From: Euzebya pacifica
Lineage (GTDB): Bacteria > Actinomycetota > Nitriliruptoria > Euzebyales > Euzebyaceae
NCBI RefSeq assembly: GCF_003344865.1
Contig: NZ_CP031165.1
Span: forward strand, 4,283,910-4,347,909
Length of the DNA: 64,000 bases
Reading direction: 5' to 3'
In this document: positions 57,177 through 64,000 of the stretch, piece after piece
How positions within the stretch are numbered: position 1 is the stretch's first letter
How the letters are laid out: each line of letters begins with the position of its first letter
Notes under the pieces: generated by a model
The model's input: the letters and a program-made list of their open reading frames with translations, nothing else
Told to the model about the DNA's origin: nothing
Database searches by the model: none
Made by a program: the position numbers and the translations under genes

Positions 57177-57182
57177 ATGCTA
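57177..57182 (-). promoter_or_regulatory. -10 box for hom
   Basis: TAGCAT on the minus strand lies 8 nt before the hom ATG, in the 22-bp gap after lysA. Near-consensus for a leaderless transcript. Confidence 0.48.
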
Positions 57183-57190
57183 CGTCGCGG

Positions 57191-58465
57191 TCAGCCCACG
57201 TCGGTGCGCAGCAGGTCCTCGGGGGTCTCGCGGCGGACCACCAGGCGGGCGTCGCCGTCGCGGACGAACACCACGGGCGGGCGCAGGACCTTGTTGTAGT
57301 TGGACCCCATCGAGTGGCCGTAAGCGCCGGTCACCGGGGTGGCCAGGACGTCGCCGACGGCCAGGTCGGACGGCACCTGCGCGTCCCGCACGAGGATGTC
57401 GCCGGACTCGCAGTGCTTGCCGACCACCCGAACCTGCTGGGGCCGCTCGGCCTCGACCGCACGCGGGAGGAAGGTCTCGTAGCCGCTGCCGTACAGGACC
57501 GGACGAGGGTTGTCGCTCATGCCGCCGTCGACGGCAACGTAGGTCCGGATGCCCTCCAGCGGCTTGACGGTGCCGACGGTGTAGAGGGTGACGGCGGCAG
57601 CAGCGGCGATGGCGCGGCCCGGTTCGATGCCCAGGGTCGCGGTGATGCCCAGCGACGCGGCAGCCGACGTCAGCTCGGCAGCCCAGTCGCTGATGCTCGG
57701 CGCCTGTTCCCCGGTCACGTACGGCACGCCCAGCCCGCCGCCGATGACCAGCTCGGGCAGGTCCAGCGGAGCGGTGAAGGTCGCGAGGACCGCCAGCGCC
57801 TTGGCGAAGGACTCGGCCTCGAACACCTGCGAGCCGATGTGGCAGTGGATGCCGACCAGGTCCATGGCATCGCTGGCCTCGGCCCGCCGGACCGCCTCCA
57901 GCGCGACCCCGGTGGCGACGGTGAAGCCGAACTTGGAGTCGTCCTGGCCGGTGGCGACGAACTCGTGGGTCTCGGCCTTCACGCCGGGGGTGACGCGCAG
58001 CAGGACCCGCGGGGCGGGGGACCCGGCGGCCACGAGCGCCTCGATTCGGTCCATCTCGTCGAAGGAGTCCACGATGATCCGCCCGACGCCGGCCGCCATG
58101 GCCTCCCGGAGCTCGTCGCCGGACTTGTTGTTGCCGTGCAGGTGCAGCCGGCCGGCGGGCACGTCGGCGGCCAGGGCCACGGCCATCTCGCCGCCCGTCG
58201 CGACGTCGATGGACATGCCTTCCTCGTGCACGAGGCGGGCCATCGCGCGGCACAGGAACGCCTTGGAGGCGTAGGTCGCGTGGTCGCCGAACGCCGCGAC
58301 GGCCTCGCGGGCCCGGGCACGCAGGTGGTCCTCGTCGTAGACGAACAGCGGGGTGCCGAACTCCTCGGCGAGGTCCAGCAGGTCGCAGCCGCCGATGACG
58401 AGCTGTCCCCTGTCCCCCACGGTGGCGTTGTCGGGCAGCAGGTGGAACGGCAGCGGTGCGCTCAC
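57191..58465 (-). CDS. lysA: Diaminopimelate decarboxylase
   Basis: PLP enzyme making L-lysine from meso-diaminopimelate. 424 residues. The PLP Lys is in ATYASKAFLC, with the His in the LHLHGNNKSGDE segment, GGGLGVPY for phosphate binding, and the active-site Cys in GKHCESGDIL at the dimer interface. It lies between argS and hom as in Mycobacterium. The ATG is the first in-frame codon with family similarity. Confidence 0.96.
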   Translation of the reverse strand: MSAPLPFHLLPDNATVGDRGQLVIGGCDLLDLAEEFGTPLFVYDEDHLRARAREAVAAFGDHATYASKAFLCRAMARLVHEEGMSIDVATGGEMAVALAADVPAGRLHLHGNNKSGDELREAMAAGVGRIIVDSFDEMDRIEALVAAGSPAPRVLLRVTPGVKAETHEFVATGQDDSKFGFTVATGVALEAVRRAEASDAMDLVGIHCHIGSQVFEAESFAKALAVLATFTAPLDLPELVIGGGLGVPYVTGEQAPSISDWAAELTSAAASLGITATLGIEPGRAIAAAAAVTLYTVGTVKPLEGIRTYVAVDGGMSDNPRPVLYGSGYETFLPRAVEAERPQQVRVVGKHCESGDILVRDAQVPSDLAVGDVLATPVTGAYGHSMGSNYNKVLRPPVVFVRDGDARLVVRRETPEDLLRTDVG

Positions 58466-58496
58466 GATGTCAGCACCGTCGCCAAGGACATAGCGC

Positions 58497-60113
58497 TCAC
58501 ATGCGCTCCCGCGGCGTCACACCCAGGATGCCGAGCGCGGCCGAGACGGTGATCCGTGCGGCCTCGCACAGCCAGAACCGTGCGACCGACAGCTCCGGCG
58601 CCTCGGCGTCGATGACCTGGCACTCGGTGTAGAAGCGGTGGAACGCGTCGGCGACGTCCTCGGCGTAGCGGGCCACGCGGTGGGGCGCCCGGTCGGCCGC
58701 TGCCCGTTCCACCGTCTCGCCGAACGCGTCGATGCGACGGATCAGCTCCTGCTCGGTGTCGTGGGTCAGCAGCGTCAGGTCGGCGTCCTCGACCGAACCG
58801 GCGTCGAAGTCGACCTCGACGGCCTTGCGCCCGATCCCGGCGATGCGGGCGTAGGAGTAGTTGATGTAGTGGACCGGGTTGGCCTTGTCCTCGCTGACGA
58901 CCCGGGCGATGTCGAAGTCCTGTGGCGTGTCCATCGACGACCGCAGGAAGGTGTAGCGGGTGGCGTCGGCGCCGACCTCCTCCACCAGCTCGTCGAGGGT
59001 GACGAAGTTGCCGGAGCGCTTGCCCATCCGCACCGGTTCGCCGTCGCGCAGCAGGTTGACGAGCTGCCCGATGATGACCTCCACAACCCCGTCGGGAACG
59101 CCCTCGGCACGGGCGATGGCGTGCAGGCGACCCACGTACCCGTGGTGGTCGGCGCCCAGCAGGTAGATGGCCAGGTCGAAGCCGCGGGCCACCTTGTCGG
59201 CCAGGTAGGCCGTGTCGGCAGCGAAGTAGGTCTTCGCCCCGTCGGCCTTGACCAGCACGCGGTCCTTGTCGTCGCCGAAGTCGGAGGTCCGCAGCCACAC
59301 GGCACCGTCGGCGTCGTAGGCGTGGCCGCGATCGCGGAGGGACCCGATCGTGTCGTCGATCGCGCCGCCGGCATGCAGGGTCTTCTCGGAGAACCACACG
59401 TCGATGTGGATGCCGATGGACTCCATGGTCGCGCGGATCTGGTCGGTCATGGCCGCGACCGACCTGGCGACGACATCGGCGGTGTCGTCGGGGTCCACGC
59501 CAGCCGCGGTCAGCTGCTCGGCGATTTCGGTGATGTAGGCACCCCGGTAGCCGTCCTCGGGCACCTCCTCCCCGCGCATGCGAGCAGCCACCGACGACCC
59601 GAGCAGGGTGATCTGGTTGCCGGCGTCGTTGAGGTAGTACTCGCGCGTCACCGACCACCCGGTGGCCTCGAGCACGTTGGCCAGCGCGTCACCCATCGCC
59701 ACCCAACGACCGTGCCCGACGTGGAGCGGGCCGGTGGGGTTGGCGGAGACGAACTCGATGTTGGCGCTGCGTCCGATGCCGCTGGTGGACCGTCCCCAGC
59801 CGTCCACGCCGGCCTCGACGACCGCCCGCACGATTGCCCCGAACGCGTCCTGGGCCAGGCGGAAGTTGATGAAGCCCGGACCGGCCAGCTCGACCCCGTC
59901 GACCCCGTCGATGTCGCCGAGGGTGTCCACGATCGTCTGGGCGATGTCGCGTGGCGGACGGCCGACCGGCTTGGCCAGCGTCAGCGCGACGTTGGTCGAC
60001 CAGTCACCGTGATCACGGTTCTTGGGCCGCTCGAAGGTGGGCGTGCGTTCGGGAAGTCCGGCGTCGGCCAGGGCCTTGGCCACGGCGGTCGCGAGCTGTT
60101 CGGGTCCGATCAT
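58497..60113 (-). CDS. argS: Arginyl-tRNA synthetase
   Basis: Charges tRNA-Arg. 538 residues, class I. The HIGH motif appears as LHVGHGRW in SANPTGPLHVGHGRW. The usual KMSKR motif is represented by GKRSGNFVTL, normal for many ArgRS. The C-terminal DALR anticodon-binding domain follows (SYARIAGIGR onwards). The N-terminal Add-1 domain is present. The ATG is 7 nt after a TACGCT -10 box. It is the first gene of the argS-lysA-hom-thrB-rho series. Confidence 0.96.
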   Translation of the reverse strand: MIGPEQLATAVAKALADAGLPERTPTFERPKNRDHGDWSTNVALTLAKPVGRPPRDIAQTIVDTLGDIDGVDGVELAGPGFINFRLAQDAFGAIVRAVVEAGVDGWGRSTSGIGRSANIEFVSANPTGPLHVGHGRWVAMGDALANVLEATGWSVTREYYLNDAGNQITLLGSSVAARMRGEEVPEDGYRGAYITEIAEQLTAAGVDPDDTADVVARSVAAMTDQIRATMESIGIHIDVWFSEKTLHAGGAIDDTIGSLRDRGHAYDADGAVWLRTSDFGDDKDRVLVKADGAKTYFAADTAYLADKVARGFDLAIYLLGADHHGYVGRLHAIARAEGVPDGVVEVIIGQLVNLLRDGEPVRMGKRSGNFVTLDELVEEVGADATRYTFLRSSMDTPQDFDIARVVSEDKANPVHYINYSYARIAGIGRKAVEVDFDAGSVEDADLTLLTHDTEQELIRRIDAFGETVERAAADRAPHRVARYAEDVADAFHRFYTECQVIDAEAPELSVARFWLCEAARITVSAALGILGVTPRERM

Positions 60114-60120
60114 CCCCGAC

Positions 60121-60126
60121 AGCGTA
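60121..60126 (-). promoter_or_regulatory. -10 box for argS
   Basis: TACGCT on the minus strand lies 7 nt before the argS ATG; glyA has the identical hexamer and spacing. A leaderless transcript is likely. Confidence 0.5.
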
Positions 60127-60171
60127 GCCAGCCCGGCCAGCCCTCCCGGACCACCCGGCAGCCGGACGGCG

Positions 60172-60546
60172 CTAGGCGGAGCGCTCGGCGATGAGGCGGT
60201 TGACCAGGTCCATCAGGTCGATGGGGTCGAACGGCTTGGTCACGTAGGCCTGCACCCCGAGGTCGGTGCCCTTTCGCACGTCAGCCTCCATGGCCCGGGC
60301 CGACAGGAACACGATCGGGATGTTGCGGGTCTCCGGGTCGTTCTTGAGGGTCTCCGCAACCTGCCAGCCGTTGACGTTGGGCATCATGACGTCGAGGAGG
60401 ATCAGGTCGGGCCGTTCGTCGCGAACACGGTCCAGGGCGTCCTGGCCGTCCACGGCGGTGATGACCTCGTGGCCCTCCATCTCGAGGTTGACCTCGAGCA
60501 GGCCCCTGATGACGTGGTCGTCATCGACTGCCATCACTCGTGCCAC
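60172..60546 (-). CDS. Single-domain (REC-only) response regulator
   Basis: A 124-residue CheY-like receiver with no output domain. The phospho-acceptor Asp is in LILLDVMMPN, the acidic pair at the N-terminus is AVDDDHV, the conserved Thr/Ser region is IVFLSA and Lys is in YVTKPFD. It probably acts as a diffusible regulator or phosphate shuttle. It is divergent from a histidine kinase gene 175 bp away, its likely partner. GTG start (VARVMAVDDD). Confidence 0.9.
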   Translation of the reverse strand: MARVMAVDDDHVIRGLLEVNLEMEGHEVITAVDGQDALDRVRDERPDLILLDVMMPNVNGWQVAETLKNDPETRNIPIVFLSARAMEADVRKGTDLGVQAYVTKPFDPIDLMDLVNRLIAERSA

Positions 60547-60721
60547 GTGTCGTCCTTGTCGTCGTCCTCGTCCTGGCGTTCCCCCCGGTCATGCGATGCC
60601 GCGGTGAGGCTACCCGCAGGAGGAGACGGATGGAGGGTACCGAATGGCCGTGCGCGTCCCATGAGCCGCGGCACGGCGCGGCCCTCGACACGCTGTTCGT
60701 GCGGAGATGCATACTCGCCAT

Positions 60722-62488
60722 GTGACGGAACGGGACCAGCCGCCCGGGGGCCTCGCTGAGGCGTCCGTCGCCGGCATGCGTGCGCTCGTCGATGCGGTCA
60801 CCGCCATCACGCGGGTCCAGGACGACCCAGAGCAGATGCTGGAGCAGATCGTCGAGGCCGCGAGGACCGTCTCGGGGGCCGAGTACGCCGCCCTGGGGAT
60901 CGTCGGCCCCGACGGCCGCACGCTCGACGCCTTCCTCCACACCGGCATGGACCCCGCCACCGTCGAACGGATCGGCAACCTCCCCACCGGCCACGGGATC
61001 CTCGGTGCGGTCATCGTGGAGGGTCGGGCCCTGCGCCTGCCCGACCTGTCGCTGCACCCCGCCAGCCAGGGCTTCCCACCCAACCACCCGCCGATGCGGT
61101 CCTTCCTCGGTGTGCCCATCCGCTCGGGCGAGGAGGTACTCGGCCACCTCTACATGACCAACAAGGAAGGCGGGGCGGGCTTCACCGACACCGACGAGGC
61201 GCTGATCACGGCGCTGGCGGGTCAGGCATCCATCGCGATCGAGATGTCGAGCCGGTACGACAAGGAGCGGGAGCTGACCCACCGCCTGCAACGGCTGGTC
61301 GAGGTCAACACGGTCCTGACGACGGAACGCCGTGTCGACCACGCCCTGCAGCAGATCGTCAACGCCGCGGCCGACCTCGTCGACGCGACCTACGTCGGGC
61401 TCGGAGTGCTGGGCGAGGGGCGCGACTCCTTCTCCAGCTTCATCCACACCGGGATGGACCCGGGCCTGGTCGAGGCGATCGGCGACCTGCCCGTCGGCAG
61501 GGGAGTCATGCGCGCGGTCATGGTTGGCGGACGGGCGATCAGGCTCAAGGACATCGGCGAGCACCCGGCCAGCGTCGGCTTCCCGGCGGACCACCCCGTG
61601 ATGCGGTCCTTCCTCGGCGTGCCGGTTGCCCATCGTGGACGGGTCATCGGTGACCTGTACCTGACCGACAAGCGTGGCGAGCAGGAGTTCACCGAGATCG
61701 ACGAGCTGATCGCCACCGCGCTGGCGTCGCAGGCAGCCGTGATCGTCACCAACGCCGACGCCTACGAACGCGAACGTGCCCTCGTCGCCGAGCTCCGCAG
61801 CGCCGACGAGGCCAAGGAGGCGTTCGTGCACCACGTGGCCCACGAGCTGAAGACGCCGCTGGTCACCATCCGCGGCTCGCTGCAGGCCCTGGAGATGGGG
61901 CGCAAGGGGCTCAACGACGCCCAGCGCACCCAGCTGGAGCAGATGGCCGTTCGGCAGCTCGACACGATGATGGACATGGTCAACAACCTGCTCGAGCTGG
62001 CCAGCATCGAGTCGGGCCGGTCGCCGCTCGTGCTGGAGGCCGTGGCGCTCGGGCCGGTCGTCGACGCGGCGCTGACCTCGGCCCCTCCGCCCGAGGGCAC
62101 GGTCGTCGACCTCGATCCCTGTGCCGACGATCGCGTGACCGCCGACCGCCGCTACGTCGAACGGATCGTCAGCAACCTGCTGACCAACGCCTACCGCCAC
62201 GGCGGCCCGCACATCACCGTCCGGACCACCTCCGACGACGACGGGGTCACCCTTTCGGTGATCGACAACGGCGACGGGGTGCCCGCTTCGTTGGTCCCGA
62301 CGCTGTTCGAGCGGTTCGTCCGCGGCCGGGAGTCCCGGGGCACCGGCCTGGGCCTTGGCCTGGTCAAGGCGCTCGCCGAACGCTTCGGCGGGTCGGTTTC
62401 CTACCGGCCGGCAGACCACGGAGGCGCCCGGTTCGACGTCCGCTTGCAGCACCCGGACGCGGCCGGGACACCCGACGTCGTGGTATGA
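60722..62488 (+). CDS. Sensor histidine kinase with two GAF domains
   Basis: A soluble kinase of about 588 residues. GAF1 (about 20-165) and GAF2 (about 190-340) both contain the FxHTGMD motif (FLHTGMDPATV, FIHTGMDPGLV) and a 'P.MRSFLGVP' segment, a DosS/DevS-type layout. HisKA then has His in HHVAHELKTPLV, with HATPase NLLTNAYRHG, DNGDGVP and GTGLGLGLVK. DosS senses O2/NO/CO through haem; here the haem His in the GAF domain was not located. The GTG at 60722 follows a CATACT box; ATG 60707 would add five residues. Divergent from a REC-only regulator. Confidence 0.88.
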   Translation: MTERDQPPGGLAEASVAGMRALVDAVTAITRVQDDPEQMLEQIVEAARTVSGAEYAALGIVGPDGRTLDAFLHTGMDPATVERIGNLPTGHGILGAVIVEGRALRLPDLSLHPASQGFPPNHPPMRSFLGVPIRSGEEVLGHLYMTNKEGGAGFTDTDEALITALAGQASIAIEMSSRYDKERELTHRLQRLVEVNTVLTTERRVDHALQQIVNAAADLVDATYVGLGVLGEGRDSFSSFIHTGMDPGLVEAIGDLPVGRGVMRAVMVGGRAIRLKDIGEHPASVGFPADHPVMRSFLGVPVAHRGRVIGDLYLTDKRGEQEFTEIDELIATALASQAAVIVTNADAYERERALVAELRSADEAKEAFVHHVAHELKTPLVTIRGSLQALEMGRKGLNDAQRTQLEQMAVRQLDTMMDMVNNLLELASIESGRSPLVLEAVALGPVVDAALTSAPPPEGTVVDLDPCADDRVTADRRYVERIVSNLLTNAYRHGGPHITVRTTSDDDGVTLSVIDNGDGVPASLVPTLFERFVRGRESRGTGLGLGLVKALAERFGGSVSYRPADHGGARFDVRLQHPDAAGTPDVVV

Positions 62489-62495
62489 CCGGGGT

Positions 62496-62933
62496 ATGCC
62501 CGAACTCCCCCTGCACGGTGTGACCCCGACCCACATTCCCGAGTGGCCGGCCGAGACGGTTGCTGCCCTCGAGGCCGCCACGGCCGCCGACGACCCCATG
62601 TCGGCCCTGCGCGACGTCGCCGCCGGCGCCCCCTCGTTCCTGCCCGTCTGGGCCGAGCTCGCCGAACGATCCCTCGACGCCGGCGATCCCATCGCTGCCT
62701 ATGCCTTCGCACGGGTCGGCTACCACCGCGGCCTGGACGCGATCAGGGGTGCTGGCTGGCGCGGTCAGGGCCCGGCCCCGTGGTCGCACGAACCGAACCG
62801 CGGCTTCCTGCGGTCCCTCGACGCCTTGCGACGTGCTGCCGCGGCCATCAACGAACCCGGCGAACCCGACCGCTGCCGCGACTTCCTGCTGCAGCTGGAC
62901 CCCGAGGACCACCTGGGAGTGGCTGAGCAGTGA
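62496..62933 (+). CDS. DUF3151 family protein
   Basis: A 145-residue actinobacterial protein of unknown function. LPVWAELAERSLDAGDPIAA, YAFARVGYHRGLDAIRG, GWRGQGPAPWSHEPNRGFLRS and DRCRDFLLQLDPEDH are the family's typical blocks. It lies 7 bp after the histidine kinase stop and is coupled to DUF3052 by a GTGA overlap. Confidence 0.88.
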   Translation: MPELPLHGVTPTHIPEWPAETVAALEAATAADDPMSALRDVAAGAPSFLPVWAELAERSLDAGDPIAAYAFARVGYHRGLDAIRGAGWRGQGPAPWSHEPNRGFLRSLDALRRAAAAINEPGEPDRCRDFLLQLDPEDHLGVAEQ

Positions 62934-63346
62934 ACGCGGGCTACTCGGGGACCCCGCTGGCCAAGAAGCTCGGCCTGACGCCGGGCATGCGGCTGGGGCT
63001 GGACAACCCTCCCCCCGAGTTCGTTGGCCTGGCGCTGCTGCCCGTGCCCGACGGCATCTCCATGCACACGCACCTGCGCGGGAACATGGACATGGTCATC
63101 GGGTTCTACGACAGCCGAGCGGAGTTCGAGCGTCGGCTGCCGATCGCCCGCCGCCGCATCCCCGACGACGGGGTCCTGTGGATCGCCTGGCCCAAGCAGA
63201 CCAGCCGGGTCCCGACCGACATGACCGAGGACGTCATCCGGGAGGTCGCGCTGCCCACCGGCCTGGTCGACACGAAGGTCTGCGCCATCGACGAGGTGTG
63301 GAGCGGACTCAAGCTGGTGGTCCGCAAGGAGCTGCGGAACGGCTGA
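62930..63346 (+). CDS. DUF3052 family protein
   Basis: A 138-residue actinobacterial protein of unknown function. NAGYSGTPLAKKLGLTPGMRL, FYDSRAEFERRLPIARRRI and VLWIAWPKQTSRVPTDMTED are the family hallmarks. It overlaps DUF3151 by GTGA. It converges on a RidA gene with only 18 bp between. Confidence 0.88.
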   Translation: MNAGYSGTPLAKKLGLTPGMRLGLDNPPPEFVGLALLPVPDGISMHTHLRGNMDMVIGFYDSRAEFERRLPIARRRIPDDGVLWIAWPKQTSRVPTDMTEDVIREVALPTGLVDTKVCAIDEVWSGLKLVVRKELRNG

Positions 63347-63364
63347 CCCGCGCCGGCCGACCCC

Positions 63365-63745
63365 TCAGCGACGCAGGATCGCCTGGACCTCGACCTCGAC
63401 CTTCCATCGGGGGTCCAGCAACGCCGCCACGACGACCATCGTGGCGGCCGGCTTGATGCTGGCGAACCGACGGCCGTGGGCGCGTCCGACCGCCTCCCAG
63501 TCCGCCGCATCGGTCAGGTACATCCGCGTTCGCACCACGTCGACGGGGGCACCACCGGCCCGTCGCAGGGCGTCCAGGGCCAGCTCGAACGCACGGTCGG
63601 CCTGGACCTCGGCGTCCTCCGGACACGACCCGTCGGGCCACACCGGCGCCGTGCCGGCAACCTCGACGACGTCGTCCACGCGCACCGCGCGGGAGAAGCC
63701 GATCGGGGCTTCGTACGGGGAGGATCCGGTCACGAGGCGTCGCAT
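63365..63745 (-). CDS. RidA/YjgF family protein
   Basis: A 126-residue trimer-type protein that hydrolyses reactive enamine/imine intermediates from PLP enzymes, or a related role. The N-terminal GFSRAVRVDDVVEVAGTAP and C-terminal VVRTRMYLTDAADW, KPAATMVVVAALLDPRW and VEVEVQAI are present. The carboxylate-binding Arg occurs in VRTRMYL. The start MRRLVTGSSPYEAPIG was chosen because upstream codons are not family-like. Exact subfamily not determined. Confidence 0.85.
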   Translation of the reverse strand: MRRLVTGSSPYEAPIGFSRAVRVDDVVEVAGTAPVWPDGSCPEDAEVQADRAFELALDALRRAGGAPVDVVRTRMYLTDAADWEAVGRAHGRRFASIKPAATMVVVAALLDPRWKVEVEVQAILRR

Positions 63746-63762
63746 GGCCGGCAGTCTTGCAC

Positions 63763-64000
63763 TCAGCCGGTGCGATCGGGAACGGGCTGTTCGGGGATCT
63801 CGTCCTCCGCCACGCGCTTCAGCGCCCGGAGGCTGCGTCGGAAGATGTGGGACACGTACGGCACGGCGACGTTGCGGGCGACGAGGTCGCCGAGCCGGCC
63901 CAGGGGCGCGTCGATCTGCTCCCACCACGTGAACAACGACCCCTGTCGGCCATCGGCGAGGCGCGTGGGGGTCAGCTCGAAGGCGCCGTGGCCCTTGATG
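63763..64000 (-). CDS. SRPBCC-like protein, 5' part beyond window
   Basis: The last 78 residues of a gene that enters from the right edge. The visible part reads FELTPTRLADGRQGSLFTWW, then EQIDAPLGRLGDLVARNVAV and FRRSLRALKRVAEDE, consistent with the C-terminal beta strand and long helix of START/SRPBCC (polyketide-cyclase-like) lipid-binding proteins. It ends with TGA at 63763-63765. The N-terminus is outside the window, so the family is a moderate-confidence call. Confidence 0.65.
   Translation of the reverse strand, partial: IKGHGAFELTPTRLADGRQGSLFTWWEQIDAPLGRLGDLVARNVAVPYVSHIFRRSLRALKRVAEDEIPEQPVPDRTG

Overview
The window is about 70% G+C and gene-dense. It uses many GTG starts, GTGA/ATGA start-stop overlaps and promoters whose -10 box lies 7-9 nt before the start codon, all typical of Actinobacteria. 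The order argS-lysA-hom-thrB-rho-(DUF1385)-prfA-prmC-tsaC/sua5-wecA-atp operon-murA is, from memory, essentially that of Mycobacterium tuberculosis, interrupted by lineage-specific genes. Other features argue against Mycobacterium: an unfused atpF/atpH pair, CWB2 cell-wall-binding repeats and a selenocysteine formate dehydrogenase. A deep-branching actinobacterium (Nitriliruptoria/Euzebya-like) fits best; this placement is inference.

Layout. 1-11 kb: the end of an aldehyde dehydrogenase, a GT-C-like membrane protein, meaB and a thiolase, a pair of related membrane proteins, a secreted BNR-repeat protein and a lipoprotein, then a coupled string ending in methylmalonyl-CoA epimerase. MeaB plus epimerase point to a propionyl/methylmalonyl-CoA pathway. 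11-19.6 kb: a large secreted FG-GAP/CWB2 wall protein, then a three-gene formate dehydrogenase operon. Its catalytic subunit is read through an in-frame UGA (Sec190) followed by a fdhF-like SECIS hairpin. 19.6-31.5 kb: two cyclophilins, a frameshifted SDR gene, a tandem-fused 3-hydroxyacyl-CoA dehydrogenase, a CPBP protease, murA, a PAS/GAF histidine kinase, an acyltransferase-like membrane protein and a lipoprotein.

31.5-41.8 kb: the complete F1Fo ATP synthase operon (atpZ-like, atpI, BEFHAGDC) with a recognisable promoter carrying a palindrome over its -10, then wecA and glyA. 41.8-48.7 kb: an alpha/beta hydrolase and divergent TetR with twin operators, rpiB, a zinc alcohol/formaldehyde dehydrogenase, an SDR, a threonylcarbamoyl-AMP synthase with a long acidic tail, prmC and wrbA. 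48.7-50.4 kb: an accessory pocket with one AbiEi/DUF559-like gene between two clusters of a 15-bp repeat (nine copies). 50.4-60.1 kb: prfA, DUF1385, rho, thrB, hom, lysA, argS. The rho product has an altered P-loop (GRT for GKT) and lacks most of the Q-loop. 60.1-64 kb: a REC-only regulator divergent from a double-GAF histidine kinase, DUF3151, DUF3052, a RidA protein and a truncated SRPBCC gene.

The most notable features are the selenoprotein formate dehydrogenase, the unusual Rho, and the repeat-flanked AbiEi/DUF559-like gene.
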